From: Bacillus nitratireducens
GTDB lineage: Bacteria; Bacillota; Bacilli; Bacillales; Bacillaceae_G
DNA: 64,000 nt
Assembly: GCF_001884135.1 (NCBI RefSeq)
Contig: NZ_MAOC01000081.1
Location: 1-64,000, forward strand
Direction of reading: 5' to 3'
In this document: piece by piece, positions 15,873 through 25,707 of the stretch
Position numbering within the stretch: position 1 is the first letter of the stretch
Layout: every line of letters starts with the position of its first letter
Notes under the pieces: generated by a model
The model's input: the letters and a program-made list of their open reading frames with translations, nothing else
What the model was told of the DNA's origin: nothing
The model's database searches: none
Position numbers and translations under genes: made by a program

Positions 15873-17966
15873 ATGATGAGACCGGTAGTAGTAAAAGAAA
15901 AAAGAGTAAATGAATCACAAATACATGTTGTAGAAGATGAGGTTAGACAAGCGAAAACGATGGATCGTGATATCGTGACACATGCGATGAAACAATCCTT
16001 TGCGAAATTGAATCCGAAAGTAATGATAAAGAATCCGATTATGTTCGTTGTGGAAATTGGATTTATCATTACGTTCATTTTATCGTTTCTTCCAAGTCGT
16101 TCTAGTAGTGTACCAGGATGGTTTAATATAACAGTTTCTCTCATTCTATTATTTACAGTTTTATTTGCTAACTTTGCAGAAGCGTTAGCTGAAGGTCGTG
16201 GTAAAGCGCAAGCCGATTCTTTAAAACAATCGAAGAAAGATGTGTTTGCAAATGTTGTAAAAGAAAATGGAGATATTGTTCAAGTTTCAGCAACTGATCT
16301 GAGAAAAGGTGACGTTGTTATTGTAAAACAAGGAGAAATGATTCCAAATGATGGTGAAGTAATTAAAGGTTTAGCGTCTGTCGATGAATCTGCAATTACA
16401 GGGGAATCAGCTCCTGTAATAAAAGAGGCGGGCGGCGATTTTTGTTCAGTAACAGGCGGTACGATGGTCGTAAGTGATGAGATTACGATTGTAATTACGA
16501 GTAACCCTGGTGAATCATTTATTGATAAAATGATTTCTTTAGTAGAAGGAGCTGCTCGTCAAAAGACGCCGAATGAGATTGCTTTAAATACAGTATTAAT
16601 GAGTTTGACGCTTATTTTCTTAATCGTTGTTGTGACGTTGCCGATATTTACAAATTATTTAGGATTTCAAATTGATACAGCTGTACTTGTAGCGTTGTTA
16701 GTTTGTTTAATTCCAACGACAATTGGTGGGCTATTATCAGCGATTGGTATTGCCGGGATGGACCGTGTGACAAAGTTTAATGTATTAGCGATGTCGGGTA
16801 AAGCAGTAGAAGCTGCGGGTGATATTAATACAATTATTTTAGATAAAACAGGTACGATTACTTTCGGGAACCGGATGGCACATACACTGCTCCCTGTAGG
16901 TAATGAAACGATTGAACAAGTAGGAAAGTGGGCAGCAATTAGTTCAGTTTTAGATGAAACACCAGAAGGTCGATCAGTTATAGAATATGTACAAACGAAA
17001 TCTATATCATATAATAGAGAACTTGCCGAACAAGGTGAATTTGTTCCGTTTAAAGCAGAAACGAGAATGAGTGGTGTTGATTTAAAAGACGGAACGAAAG
17101 TGAGAAAAGGTGCTGTAGGTAGCGTGATTGAATGGGTTCAATCACAAGGTGGAATGATCCCGAAAGATGTGAATCAAAAAGCAGATTTCATTTCAAAAGA
17201 GGGCGGGACCCCACTTGTAGTTGCAGTGGATAATCGTATTTACGGTTTAATCTATTTAAAAGATACAGTAAAACCCGGTATGCGTGAGCGTTTTGAACAA
17301 TTGCGCCAAATGGGGATTAAAACGGTTATGTGTACAGGGGATAACCCATTAACAGCAGCAACAATCGCAAAAGAAGCAGGGGTAGATGAATTCGTTGCTG
17401 AGTGTAAACCAGAAGATAAAATTGCAGTTATTAAAGCAGAGCAAGATAAAGGGAAACTTGTAGCGATGACCGGTGATGGTACAAATGATGCCCCGGCATT
17501 AGCGCAAGCTGATGTTGGATTAGCAATGAATAGTGGTACGACAGCTGCGAAAGAAGCAGCAAATATGATCGATTTAGATTCGAATCCAACGAAAATTATT
17601 GAGGTTGTAGGAATCGGTAAGCAATTGTTAATGACACGTGGTGCGTTAACGACGTTTAGTATTGCGAACGATATTGCAAAATATTTTGCAATCATTCCAG
17701 CAATGTTTACACTTGCGATTCCGCAAATGGAAGCATTAAACATTATGAAATTAACATCACCGCTTTCAGCAATCTTATCAGCATTAATATTTAATGCGGT
17801 TATTATTCCATTACTCATTCCGCTAGCGATGAAAGGTATCGCATATAAACCGATGAGTTCGAATGCACTACTTAGCCGAAACTTACTTATTTACGGGCTT
17901 GGTGGAGTTATCGTTCCGTTCATTGGAATTAAAGTAATTGATATGATCGTCGGTCTGTTCATATAA
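15873..17966 (+). CDS. kdpB: Potassium-transporting P-type ATPase subunit KdpB
   Basis: 697 residues. The phosphorylated aspartate is at 324 in [10 protein letters not shown]; the actuator motif TGES lies in ITGESAPV near residue 177 and the hinge motif [12 protein letters not shown] near residue 533. All catalytic features look intact. KdpB drives potassium uptake through KdpA. Overlapping antisense ORFs are shadows. Confidence 0.97.
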   Translation: MMRPVVVKEKRVNESQIHVVEDEVRQAKTMDRDIVTHAMKQSFAKLNPKVMIKNPIMFVVEIGFIITFILSFLPSRSSSVPGWFNITVSLILLFTVLFANFAEALAEGRGKAQADSLKQSKKDVFANVVKENGDIVQVSATDLRKGDVVIVKQGEMIPNDGEVIKGLASVDESAITGESAPVIKEAGGDFCSVTGGTMVVSDEITIVITSNPGESFIDKMISLVEGAARQKTPNEIALNTVLMSLTLIFLIVVVTLPIFTNYLGFQIDTAVLVALLVCLIPTTIGGLLSAIGIAGMDRVTKFNVLAMSGKAVEAAGDINTIILDKTGTITFGNRMAHTLLPVGNETIEQVGKWAAISSVLDETPEGRSVIEYVQTKSISYNRELAEQGEFVPFKAETRMSGVDLKDGTKVRKGAVGSVIEWVQSQGGMIPKDVNQKADFISKEGGTPLVVAVDNRIYGLIYLKDTVKPGMRERFEQLRQMGIKTVMCTGDNPLTAATIAKEAGVDEFVAECKPEDKIAVIKAEQDKGKLVAMTGDGTNDAPALAQADVGLAMNSGTTAAKEAANMIDLDSNPTKIIEVVGIGKQLLMTRGALTTFSIANDIAKYFAIIPAMFTLAIPQMEALNIMKLTSPLSAILSALIFNAVIIPLLIPLAMKGIAYKPMSSNALLSRNLLIYGLGGVIVPFIGIKVIDMIVGLFI

Positions 17967-17983
17967 GGAAGAGGGGAAAAAAG

Positions 17984-18565
17984 ATGGCGAAAAAACAAAG
18001 TATATTTTCACCAATTATTCGTATTACTTTTACGTTCTTAGTCTTGTGTGGCATTGTATACCCGCTTATTGTAACCGGTATTGCGCAAGCGGTAATGAAG
18101 GATAATGCGGATGGAAGTCTTATATATAATGATGAGGATGAAGTAGTTGGTTCAAAATTAATCGGTCAAAATTTCACAGATCCACGTTATTTTCATGGGC
18201 GTGTCTCTAGTATAGAATATAAAGCAGAAGCGTCTGGTTCAAATAACTATGCACCGTCTAATCCAGATTTAGCAAAACGAGTTGAGAAAAGTATTGAAGA
18301 CTGGAAAAAACAAAATCCAACCATTCCAGTTACAGAAGTGCCGATAGATTTAGTGACGAATTCAGGTTCAGGGCTTGATCCTGATATTAGTCCGAAGGCG
18401 GCTTCCGTACAGGTGGATCGCATCTCGAAAATAACGAATATTCCGAAAGAAAAGCTAGATCAATTGATTAAGGATCAAACGGAAGGTGCTGCACTTGGTT
18501 TGTTTGGAGAAGATCGCGTGAACGTCTTAAAGTTAAATTTAGAATTACAGAAACTAATGAAATAG
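17984..18565 (+). CDS. kdpC: Potassium-transporting ATPase subunit KdpC
   Basis: 193 residues with one N-terminal membrane helix (about 12-34) and the family block [16 protein letters not shown]. KdpC is the extracytoplasmic-facing subunit that helps load the pump. It follows kdpB by 17 bases with GAAGAGGGG as ribosome site. Confidence 0.95.
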   Translation: MAKKQSIFSPIIRITFTFLVLCGIVYPLIVTGIAQAVMKDNADGSLIYNDEDEVVGSKLIGQNFTDPRYFHGRVSSIEYKAEASGSNNYAPSNPDLAKRVEKSIEDWKKQNPTIPVTEVPIDLVTNSGSGLDPDISPKAASVQVDRISKITNIPKEKLDQLIKDQTEGAALGLFGEDRVNVLKLNLELQKLMK

Positions 18566-18567
18566 TA

Positions 18568-18608
18568 ACAGTGCTACCTCAATCTAAAGGATTGAGGTAG
18601 TGTTGTTT
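18568..18608 (+). terminator. Hairpin between kdpC and kdpD
   Basis: CTACCTCAATC / GATTGAGGTAG with loop TAAAG-like, followed by TGTTGTTT rather than a clean T-run. Probably a weak terminator or an RNA-stability hairpin that lowers kdpD expression. Confidence 0.55.
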
Positions 18609-18621
18609 CGAAAGAAAGGTT

Positions 18622-19776
18622 GTGAGTATTTTGTATGCGGATGACTATAAACCAACGTTTCAAAGGCGAACGCCAGAGGAATATTTAGAATATATTCGTC
18701 AGCAAAATCGGGGGAAGTTAAAGCTATATGTAGGAGCAGCTCCAGGAGTAGGGAAAAGTTATAAAATGCTCTTTGATGCAAGAGAGATGAAAAAAGATGG
18801 TATTGATATTGTCATTGGTTTAATTGAAACGCACGGCAGAATCGAGACGGAAGAAGCAATTGCTGATTTAGAAAAAGTCCCTTTAAAAGAAATAGATTAT
18901 AAAGGAAAGGGATTTTATGAGCTTGATGTGGAAGGAATTATAAAGCGTGCGCCGCAAGTAGTTGTAGTGGATGAACTCGCGCATAGTAATATTCCTGGAT
19001 CTAAAAATAAGAAGCGTTATATGGATGTTCAAGAATTGCTAGAGGCTGGTATATCAGTATTATCAGCATTTAATATTCAACATTTAGAAAGTGTTCATGA
19101 CATTGTAGCTCAAATTACGAATGTAAAAGTAAGAGAGCGTATTCCAGATTTTATTTTGCAAAAAGCAAATGAAATTCAACTTGTTGATGCAACACCTGAG
19201 GTACTCCGGAAGAGATTAGTTGATGGAAAGATATATAAGGAAGAAAAAATAAAGCAAAGCTTACAAAACTTCTTTACGCTTAATAATTTAGGGGCACTAA
19301 GGGAATTGTCGCTTCGTGAAGTTGCAGATGATATGGATGATAAAATTAGCCAAACAGTTATAGAACCGATTGGGGTGAAAGAAAAAATTCTCGTTTGTGT
19401 ACAATACAGTTCAACAGCAGAGAAATTAATACGGAGAGGTTGGCGCATGGCCGATCGGTTAAACGCTGAATTGTATGTGTTAAACGTAGAAAGGGAAAAT
19501 ATAGATTCCCTTTCAGCAGGGAAAAAGCAAACAATTGAAGAGTGGAAATCGCTAACGAATCAATTTGATGCGAGCTTTGTATTAGAAGAAGCAAAGGGAA
19601 GAAAGCCCGCTGATGTTATTATTGAAGTTGCAAAAAGACTACAGGTGACACAAGTTTTACTTGGGCAATCGGCGAGAACACGGTGGGAAGAAATACGAAA
19701 AGGTTCTATTGTAAATGAAATTATGAGACAAACGAAGTATATTGATATTCATATCGTTGCTGATCAAAGAGCTTAA
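18622..19776 (+). CDS. kdpD: Truncated KdpD: KdpD + USP domains, no membrane or kinase part
   Basis: 384 residues against roughly 900 for a full KdpD. The KdpD N-domain carries Walker A GAAPGVGKSY (38-47) and Walker B VVVVDELAHSN, followed by a universal-stress-protein-like domain from about 250 on (ILVCVQYSSTAEKLIRRG). The protein ends there with a normal stop and terminator: no four-helix membrane domain, no histidine kinase, and no kdpE follows. The USP domain of Staphylococcus aureus KdpD binds c-di-AMP, so this may be a c-di-AMP sensor acting on the pump directly; inference. The start is GTG at 18622 or, better spaced from AAAGG, TTG at 18631. Confidence 0.9.
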   Translation: MSILYADDYKPTFQRRTPEEYLEYIRQQNRGKLKLYVGAAPGVGKSYKMLFDAREMKKDGIDIVIGLIETHGRIETEEAIADLEKVPLKEIDYKGKGFYELDVEGIIKRAPQVVVVDELAHSNIPGSKNKKRYMDVQELLEAGISVLSAFNIQHLESVHDIVAQITNVKVRERIPDFILQKANEIQLVDATPEVLRKRLVDGKIYKEEKIKQSLQNFFTLNNLGALRELSLREVADDMDDKISQTVIEPIGVKEKILVCVQYSSTAEKLIRRGWRMADRLNAELYVLNVERENIDSLSAGKKQTIEEWKSLTNQFDASFVLEEAKGRKPADVIIEVAKRLQVTQVLLGQSARTRWEEIRKGSIVNEIMRQTKYIDIHIVADQRA

Positions 19777-19807
19777 GAGACCATCTATAGGTCTCTTAAG
19801 CTTTTTG
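19768..19807. terminator. Bidirectional terminator, kdpD and MFS gene
   Basis: AGCTTAAGAGACC / GGTCTCTTAAGCT with a six-base loop, then T5, between two convergent genes. Confidence 0.9.
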
Positions 19808-20974
19808 TGCAGCATGGGAATGTAGCATTTTCATTGCGTGTAAAACTATAAGTAGAAATATAATTGCCCCTAGGAAGAAAATCCAAAAGTAATTTTGATT
19901 AAATAAAAGAAACCCACCTACAATAGGCCCTGTACCCATACCAAGATAGCGAATGAAGTTGTACATACCGATGGCAGTTGCGCGTTCTTGTACGAATTCT
20001 TCCGTTAATAAAGTAGTGTGAGTCGGCATAGAAAGTCCCATACTAAAACCGTATAAAGAGGTAACGATAATTACGGATGGGATATTGATGCTATATGTGA
20101 AAGAGAATAAAGTGACACATATAATGTTGAAGAAACTAGTGATGAATAAAGCCTGCCTTGTTTTGAAATGTTTTTGCAAAAATTTGTAGCAATAGCTTCC
20201 TAACATAAGAGAAAGGGACATTGGTACAAACATAAGACCAATTTCGCTTGCGCTTAGATGAAATATATTTGTTAATATGCTAGGTAAAAAAACGAGGAAA
20301 CAGAAATATATACAAAATTGAATAAAGCCAATAAGTGTAATGGAAAATCCAGTTTTATTTTTTAAGATAAGCCAGTAATTCTTTTTTGCTTCAGGTTTCT
20401 CAATTACATTTGGTTTTGTTTCTGGAAGTAGTGAAATGTTTATAATTAATAAGATGATGCCAATTGTAGATAAAAAAAGAAATACAGATAAGTGGCCATT
20501 TATACTGCCGAGATAGCCACCTATGAGAGGACCGATTGCAGGTGCGAGAGCAAGTAACATTTGATAAAGGCTCATCGCTTCTCCGCGTTCTTTTCCTTCA
20601 AATAAATCACCGATAATCGTTGCTGCAACTACAGGTATAGCCGCTATTCCTATAGCTTGAACAGCTCTAAAAAATAGAAATAAGTAAATGTTTGGTGAGA
20701 AAGCACAACCAATTGAGCCGATTGTACTAATGATTAAACTAGGGATAAGGACAGATTTTCTTCCCTTTGTATCAATTAAAGGTCCGTATATGAGCTGCAT
20801 AACCGCAAGAACGAATGTGAAAAGTGAAACGGTTAAATTTACAAGATAAAGAGAAGTATGAAACGAATTTTGAATCATCGGCAAGATAGGTGTATAAATA
20901 TTTTGAGCGAAGGAACCGAGTAAGGCACTCATACAGACAACATATAAAATGAAATTCAGTTTGTTTTTTTCCAT
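19796..20974 (-). CDS. MFS drug transporter (Bcr/CflA-like)
   Basis: 392 residues, 12 predicted membrane helices. The loop GPLIDTKGRKSVL after helix 2 is the major-facilitator motif A, and helices 4-5 (IGPLIGGYLG) carry the antiporter motif C, so drug/proton antiport is likely. AAGGAGG precedes the ATG. It is divergent from a MarR regulator and both promoters hold the same palindrome, so the regulator almost certainly controls it. Confidence 0.85.
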   Translation of the reverse strand: MEKNKLNFILYVVCMSALLGSFAQNIYTPILPMIQNSFHTSLYLVNLTVSLFTFVLAVMQLIYGPLIDTKGRKSVLIPSLIISTIGSIGCAFSPNIYLFLFFRAVQAIGIAAIPVVAATIIGDLFEGKERGEAMSLYQMLLALAPAIGPLIGGYLGSINGHLSVFLFLSTIGIILLIINISLLPETKPNVIEKPEAKKNYWLILKNKTGFSITLIGFIQFCIYFCFLVFLPSILTNIFHLSASEIGLMFVPMSLSLMLGSYCYKFLQKHFKTRQALFITSFFNIICVTLFSFTYSINIPSVIIVTSLYGFSMGLSMPTHTTLLTEEFVQERATAIGMYNFIRYLGMGTGPIVGGFLLFNQNYFWIFFLGAIIFLLIVLHAMKMLHSHAAQKA

Positions 20975-20995
20975 AATGTTAACCTCCTTGTCATT

Positions 20996-21013
20996 TAGTT
21001 TCCTTGGAAACTA
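20996..21013. promoter_or_regulatory. Operator palindrome 1 (MarR) near the MFS start
   Basis: TAGTTTCCTTGGAAACTA is a perfect 18-base palindrome just downstream of a minus-strand TTTACA-16-TAAAAT promoter for the MFS gene. The same core recurs at 21083-21100. Confidence 0.75.
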
Positions 21014-21082
21014 AATTAATTTTAACATGATTTTCTCACTTGTAAAGATGAAAAAATGATTTTAAAATGGTATATAGTTAAA

Positions 21083-21100
21083 TTGTTTCTTTGGAAACTT
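21083..21100. promoter_or_regulatory. Operator palindrome 2 (MarR) near the marR-like start
   Basis: TTGTTTCTTTGGAAACTT shares the GTTTCnTTGGAAAC core with the perfect palindrome at 20996-21013 and ends right before the AGGAGG of the MarR gene, so binding should block its expression (autoregulation). Confidence 0.7.
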
Positions 21101-21114
21101 AGGAGGCGAATGGA

Positions 21115-21576
21115 TTGGAACGTACAGCGAAACAAATGGAAATACTTTCGGATATTCGTACACTTTTTCATAAAAAAGAAGAGCATTTGAAAGAAAATAA
21201 TGAGAAGTTTCTTCGTGAGACAGGTGTAAGTGGTATGTCTTTATCTGAGTTACATGTTATCGAGTGTATCGGAAAAAATGGTCTGATGAATGTAACTGCT
21301 ATTGCAACAGAAATGGGAATGACGAAAGGCGCAATCTCTAAAATTTGTACAAAGTTGTTTCAAAAGCAATTCGTTGAGAAAATGCAAATGTTAGATAATC
21401 AAAAAGAAATTTTCTTCCGCTTAACGGAAAGAGGAAATGAAATATATAAAGCTCATGAAAAATTGCATAAACAAGCTGAAGAAAAGTGGCTGTTACTTTT
21501 AGATGGATATACGAAAGAAGAGCAAGATTTTATTCAAAGGTTTATAAAGGATGTCTCTGGTCATTTGGAAATATAA
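21115..21576 (+). CDS. MarR-family transcriptional regulator
   Basis: 153 residues. The winged helix-turn-helix lies at about 42-105 (LHVIECIGKNGLMNVTAIATEMGMTKGAISKI, wing MLDNQKEIFFRLTERG). TTG start with AGGAGG ten bases upstream. Two matching palindromes in the shared promoter region point to repression of itself and of the divergent MFS transporter. The inducing ligand is unknown. Confidence 0.88.
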   Translation: MERTAKQMEILSDIRTLFHKKEEHLKENNEKFLRETGVSGMSLSELHVIECIGKNGLMNVTAIATEMGMTKGAISKICTKLFQKQFVEKMQMLDNQKEIFFRLTERGNEIYKAHEKLHKQAEEKWLLLLDGYTKEEQDFIQRFIKDVSGHLEI

Positions 21577-21706
21577 TTGGAAGAAAAAACCCCTCCATTT
21601 CAAGCCTTTTCAATATAATTTCTGAAAGAACTCATATATAATAGAAAAAGATACTTAACATAGTGAATAATTAAAGAGTCAATATATATAAAGAGGAGAG
21701 AATAAC

Positions 21707-22561
21707 ATGCTTGAAAATACGGGGTTAGTATTAGAAGGCGGCGGTATGCGTGGTGTATATACGGGCGGGATACTAGAATACTTTATGGAACAAGGCTTAT
21801 ATTTTCCATATGTAGTCGGTGTATCAGCTGGTGCTTGTCATGCAGCGTCGTATCTTTCCAGACAAAGAAATAGAAATAAAACGGTCAATATTGATTATGT
21901 ATCACATCCGAAGTATTTATCATATAAAAACTTATGGAGAAAACGTCAGTTATTTGATATGGATTTCATTTTTCATGAAATACCAGAAAAGCATGTGCCG
22001 TTTGATTTTGAAACATACTTTAATAGTCCCGAACGCTTCCTTGTAGGAACAACGGATTGTGAAACAGGGCAGTCTGTTTATTTTGAAAAAGAGGGAACGA
22101 ATGATGATGCGCTCAATTTATTACAAGCGTCTAGTTCATTACCTTTCATTGCACCAGTAGTAAATTACCGTGGTAAGCAATTGTTAGATGGCGGGATTTC
22201 TGATCCGATTCCAGTCCGTAAAGCACAGGAGGATGGATTTAGAAAATCAGTCGTTATTTTGACGAGAAATTATGGTTACGCAAAGAAAAAATCAAAATTT
22301 GGCTGGGTTGCAGCGAAAGCTTATAAAAAATATCCGAACCTTGTTAATACGATGCTAACTCGTTATGAAGTGTATAATGAAACACTTCACTACATTGAAA
22401 AAGAAGAGCAAGCGGGTAATTTATTTGTTATTCGCCCAGAAGTGCCGCTTCAAGTAGATCGTATGGAAAAAGATGCGACAAAACTACAAAGTTTATATGA
22501 GCAAGGCTATGAGGATGCAAAGAGACAATTTGCAGATTTACAGGCGTTTTTGCAAAAATAA
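21707..22561 (+). CDS. Patatin-like phospholipase (YjjU-like)
   Basis: 284 residues. The oxyanion-hole loop GGGMRG is at 11-16, the nucleophile Ser40 in GVSAG, and the catalytic aspartate D161 in DGG. The dyad is complete, so acyl-hydrolase activity is expected; the substrate is unknown. The C-terminal third matches the extension of YjjU-type bacterial patatins. No signal peptide. GAGGAG precedes the ATG, and a terminator follows. Confidence 0.88.
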   Translation: MLENTGLVLEGGGMRGVYTGGILEYFMEQGLYFPYVVGVSAGACHAASYLSRQRNRNKTVNIDYVSHPKYLSYKNLWRKRQLFDMDFIFHEIPEKHVPFDFETYFNSPERFLVGTTDCETGQSVYFEKEGTNDDALNLLQASSSLPFIAPVVNYRGKQLLDGGISDPIPVRKAQEDGFRKSVVILTRNYGYAKKKSKFGWVAAKAYKKYPNLVNTMLTRYEVYNETLHYIEKEEQAGNLFVIRPEVPLQVDRMEKDATKLQSLYEQGYEDAKRQFADLQAFLQK

Positions 22562-22565
22562 GTAT

Positions 22566-22605
22566 TAGGCTGTGGAGATGGAGTTCTCTGCAGCCTTTTT
22601 TATTA
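22566..22605 (+). terminator. Terminator after patatin gene
   Basis: AGGCTGTGGAGA pairs with TCTCTGCAGCCT, using two G-U pairs, followed by T6. Confidence 0.8.
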
Positions 22606-22688
22606 TTGGTTTCAATACCGAATGTTGGTTATATACATTTTTAGGTCATGGTATAATATGGATAAAAGTATGTAGAGAGGTGATACAT

Positions 22689-22892
22689 ATGGAAAATGTA
22701 TATAAAGGGCTTAGACATACTGGATTTACTATGTTGCTTATTTTTGGTGGCGTATTTCTACTGCGCTGGTTCATTCATGATGAAATGTTATTAGATCAGC
22801 TTATTGGTTTTAGTATAGGAATGGTAATGGTTATTTCATCAGTGTTCATTCAAAAGTATAGTAAAGAATTGCAGGTAAATGAGAAATATTAA
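22689..22892 (+). CDS. Hypothetical small membrane protein
   Basis: 67 residues with two hydrophobic helices (about 13-28 and 37-54) and a charged tail. GAGAGGTG lies seven bases before the ATG at 22689; a longer frame starting at 22572 would run through the terminator and is rejected. No family recognised. Confidence 0.65.
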   Translation: MENVYKGLRHTGFTMLLIFGGVFLLRWFIHDEMLLDQLIGFSIGMVMVISSVFIQKYSKELQVNEKY

Positions 22893-22940
22893 AGGTTTCT
22901 AACCTCTTTTAAGTAGTTTGGTCGTAGAGGAGGCTTTCAT

Positions 22941-23213
22941 ATGATTTTTTTATTTGCGGTATATTTTGTTTTTATTATGACATTGTTAATTACATTTCTT
23001 CTTACTAAAAGATCATTTGAGAAGCCTTTTATTAAATATATACCAGCGTTCATATTGTTTATTTTGGCTTTCATTTCTTCTATTATTTTTGTATTTAATA
23101 ACGGAATGAGAGAGCTTATGATAGCAATATTCTTAGGTGTTACAGCAATAGCGAACGGTCTTTTGCTTTTTGCGTTGAAAGTAGTTCGTGTGATTGTTGC
23201 AAAAGGAAAGTAG
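22941..23213 (+). CDS. Hypothetical small membrane protein
   Basis: 90 residues with three hydrophobic helices (about 2-20, 30-50 and 56-84). GAGGAGG precedes the ATG. No family recognised. It lies 48 bases after another small membrane protein gene and ends in a terminator. Confidence 0.7.
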   Translation: MIFLFAVYFVFIMTLLITFLLTKRSFEKPFIKYIPAFILFILAFISSIIFVFNNGMRELMIAIFLGVTAIANGLLLFALKVVRVIVAKGK

Positions 23214-23243
23214 CGCATCGGAATTCGATGCGCTACTTTTTTA
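23210..23243. terminator. Bidirectional terminator between convergent genes
   Basis: TAGCGCATCG / CGATGCGCTA, loop GAATT, then a T-run. On the minus strand it follows the ABC permease. Confidence 0.9.
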
Positions 23244-24236
23244 TTTACGCTTCTTTTTAATAAATGAAAAGGCTAAAGCTGCAATTAAAATACTGCCTTT
23301 AATGATATCTTGTGCATAATAAGGAACGTTCATCATTGTAAGGCCGTTTAATATGATTCCAATTAATACGGAACCAAGAAATGTTCCGATGACATTTGGT
23401 TTCTTAGCACCGAACATTGCATAACCGATATAGGCAGCTGCAACTGCATCCATTAATAATGGGGCGCCAGCTGAAACTTGTCCTGTTCCAACGCGGCTAC
23501 ATAGAATAATACCGCCAATAGAGGCAAGTAAACCGCTAATCATATAAGCATATACACGGTAACGATCAGTAGGAATACCAGCTAGTCTAGCAGCTTCCCG
23601 ATTCCCACCTGTCATATAAAAGAAACGACCGTACGTTGTTTTTTCTAAAAATACATATGCAATTAAAACGACGATAAGCATGATAATGACAGGGACTGGA
23701 ATTCCTAACACAGAACCTTGGCCGATAAATAAAAAGGATGGAATAAAATGTCCTTTGGCACCAGACATTCCTTCATAAATAGAAGATCCTTTTGAAAATG
23801 TTAAGTGTAGTCCATTCACGATATACATGATACTTAATGTAGCTAGTAAATCTGGTAGTTTAATTCGGATAACGAGTAGTGCATTTAATAATCCAACTAA
23901 TAGCCCACAAAGAATAGGAACAAGGAGTGTGACTAATAGTTCTTGTCGATATAAAACGAGACAGGAAGCAGCGGCAATGGTTGCTAAACTAGCGGTAGAG
24001 CCGACTGATAAATCAAATCCATCTACAATTAATGTAAAGGTAACACCAATTGCAAGTAACGTTACGATAGAAATGGAACGTAAAATATCACTAATATTGT
24101 TGTATGTTAAAAAAGAATCGTTGACGATAGAGAAGAAAATTGTAACACCTATAATGATAGCAATCGTACTAAATTGATAAAAAAGATGAGTAGGTAAATA
24201 TAGTTTCTTAGTTTTGGTTTTATGAACGAGATTCAA
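23241..24236 (-). CDS. ABC sugar-type permease (RbsC-like)
   Basis: 331 residues, eight to ten membrane helices, with the BPD_transp_2 signature GFDLSVGS and the AARLAGIPTDRYRV coupling region. It is the membrane part of the SAM-riboswitch-controlled transporter with the next two genes. I chose the TTG at 24236 because AAGGGAG lies nine bases upstream and it overlaps the ATPase end by 17 bases; a longer ATG form from 24302 has no ribosome site. Comparative-genomics work has proposed transporters of this type under S-box control as methylthioribose importers. Confidence 0.85.
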   Translation of the reverse strand: MNLVHKTKTKKLYLPTHLFYQFSTIAIIIGVTIFFSIVNDSFLTYNNISDILRSISIVTLLAIGVTFTLIVDGFDLSVGSTASLATIAAASCLVLYRQELLVTLLVPILCGLLVGLLNALLVIRIKLPDLLATLSIMYIVNGLHLTFSKGSSIYEGMSGAKGHFIPSFLFIGQGSVLGIPVPVIIMLIVVLIAYVFLEKTTYGRFFYMTGGNREAARLAGIPTDRYRVYAYMISGLLASIGGIILCSRVGTGQVSAGAPLLMDAVAAAYIGYAMFGAKKPNVIGTFLGSVLIGIILNGLTMMNVPYYAQDIIKGSILIAALAFSFIKKKRK

Positions 24237-25707
24237 TGGAATAACTCCCTTCAGATAAATGTAAAAGCTGTTCAGGAGATAGTTCGTCTGGTAAGTATTC
24301 ACCTACAAATTCTCCGTTTGCCATTATAAGAATGCGATCAGCGATATGTAGTGCTTCATCTTGTTCTCCTGTGAAGTAAATTACGGAACTTCCGTTTTCT
24401 GTAATGTTACGAATGAATTGAAAAATGTCTTGTTTTGCAGCTATGTCTACACCTTTAGTTGGCTCGTCCAAAAGAAATAGATTTGGTTTGAATCCATGCC
24501 ACTTTGCAATGGAGACTTTTTGCTGGTTTCCACCGCTAAGTGAATGAATAAATGCTTTTGGGTCATTGGGTGAAATGCTGAAAGAAGAAATTGCTGTAGT
24601 AGCATTATTTACTTCGGTTTGCTTTCGTCTCCAACCTGATTGGTGTAAATTAGTGTGGCTTATAATATCTTCCGAAAGAAATACGCCTTGTTTTCTTCTT
24701 TCCTCTGGTACAAGTGCGATCTTTGCTTTAATCGCATCTCGCGGTGTTTTAATTGTTATTGTTTGACCATCTATTTCTGCGTGATAAGTATGACGAGTAC
24801 CAAATAACGTTTCAGCAAGTGTTGTTTTGCCACTGCCAATTAATCCGTATATCACAACAGTTTCACCTTTCCGTACGGTGAGAGAAAGGGGAGAATGGTC
24901 TTTGTGTAATGGAAGTTCTTGTACTTTAAATAATTCTTCGTTCCCTCGTTTTGGTGCTGTATTAATAGGAAGTGTAAGTTGTTTTCCAGTCATCGCTTCC
25001 ACAATTTGTTGATCTGTAACCTTTGTAATCGCTTCAGAAAGTGCAACTTTACCGTTATGTAATACGGTTACATCATCCGCGAAATTTCGAATCTCTGATA
25101 AACGATGAGAAATTAAGATGATGCCAATTCCTTTCAATGTTAAATCTTTTAATAGTTGCCCGAAGGTTTCAACTTCTTTCGGTCCAAGAGAAGAAGTAGG
25201 CTCATCTAATAAAAGATAATTTGTATTGTTGGATAAAGCTCTTGCGATAAGAAGTAATTGTTTTTCATGTAATGAGCAGTTTGAAACATCTTCCGAAACA
25301 TTTAAATCAGCCTGTACAATTTGCAAATGTTGTTTAGCGAGTGAGACTAACTTTGACTTTGAAAATAGTACTTTATTTTGCATTGCTAAATGATCGATTA
25401 GTACATTTTCTAATACAGATAATCCAGGAATAAGTCCGTGATCCACTTCTTGTGTCACGAAAGAAATACCATGCTTTTTTGCATCGCGTGGTGAAGTAAA
25501 GGAAATAGACTGATTATCAATTTTTATATTCCCAGAAATTGGTTGAATTTCACCAGTTGCTATTTTTATTAAAGTACTTTTTCCTGCACCATTCATTCCT
25601 AGTAAAGCGTGAACTTTTCCTTTTTGTATGTTAATAGAAACATTTTCTAGTACAGGGGTAGAGATGTGATAAGAATGTGTAATGTTTTGAAGAGAGAATG
25701 TCATCAT
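24220..25707 (-). CDS. ABC sugar-type ATPase, two cassettes (RbsA-like)
   Basis: 495 residues with two ABC cassettes. Cassette 1 has Walker A GMNGAGKST and Walker B YLLLDEP; its signature segment is degenerate (CSLHEKQ). Cassette 2 has an altered Walker A GLIGSGKTT, an intact signature LSGGNQQK and LFLLDEPTKGVD. This asymmetry is normal in RbsA/MglA proteins. The ATG overlaps the binding-protein stop (ATGA). GAAGGAG precedes it. Confidence 0.9.
   Translation of the reverse strand: MMTFSLQNITHSYHISTPVLENVSINIQKGKVHALLGMNGAGKSTLIKIATGEIQPISGNIKIDNQSISFTSPRDAKKHGISFVTQEVDHGLIPGLSVLENVLIDHLAMQNKVLFSKSKLVSLAKQHLQIVQADLNVSEDVSNCSLHEKQLLLIARALSNNTNYLLLDEPTSSLGPKEVETFGQLLKDLTLKGIGIILISHRLSEIRNFADDVTVLHNGKVALSEAITKVTDQQIVEAMTGKQLTLPINTAPKRGNEELFKVQELPLHKDHSPLSLTVRKGETVVIYGLIGSGKTTLAETLFGTRHTYHAEIDGQTITIKTPRDAIKAKIALVPEERRKQGVFLSEDIISHTNLHQSGWRRKQTEVNNATTAISSFSISPNDPKAFIHSLSGGNQQKVSIAKWHGFKPNLFLLDEPTKGVDIAAKQDIFQFIRNITENGSSVIYFTGEQDEALHIADRILIMANGEFVGEYLPDELSPEQLLHLSEGSYSIESRS

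Noticed and set aside
17252-17818. 188-codon frame antisense to kdpB
   Set aside because: Shadow of kdpB, whose motifs are all intact on the plus strand.
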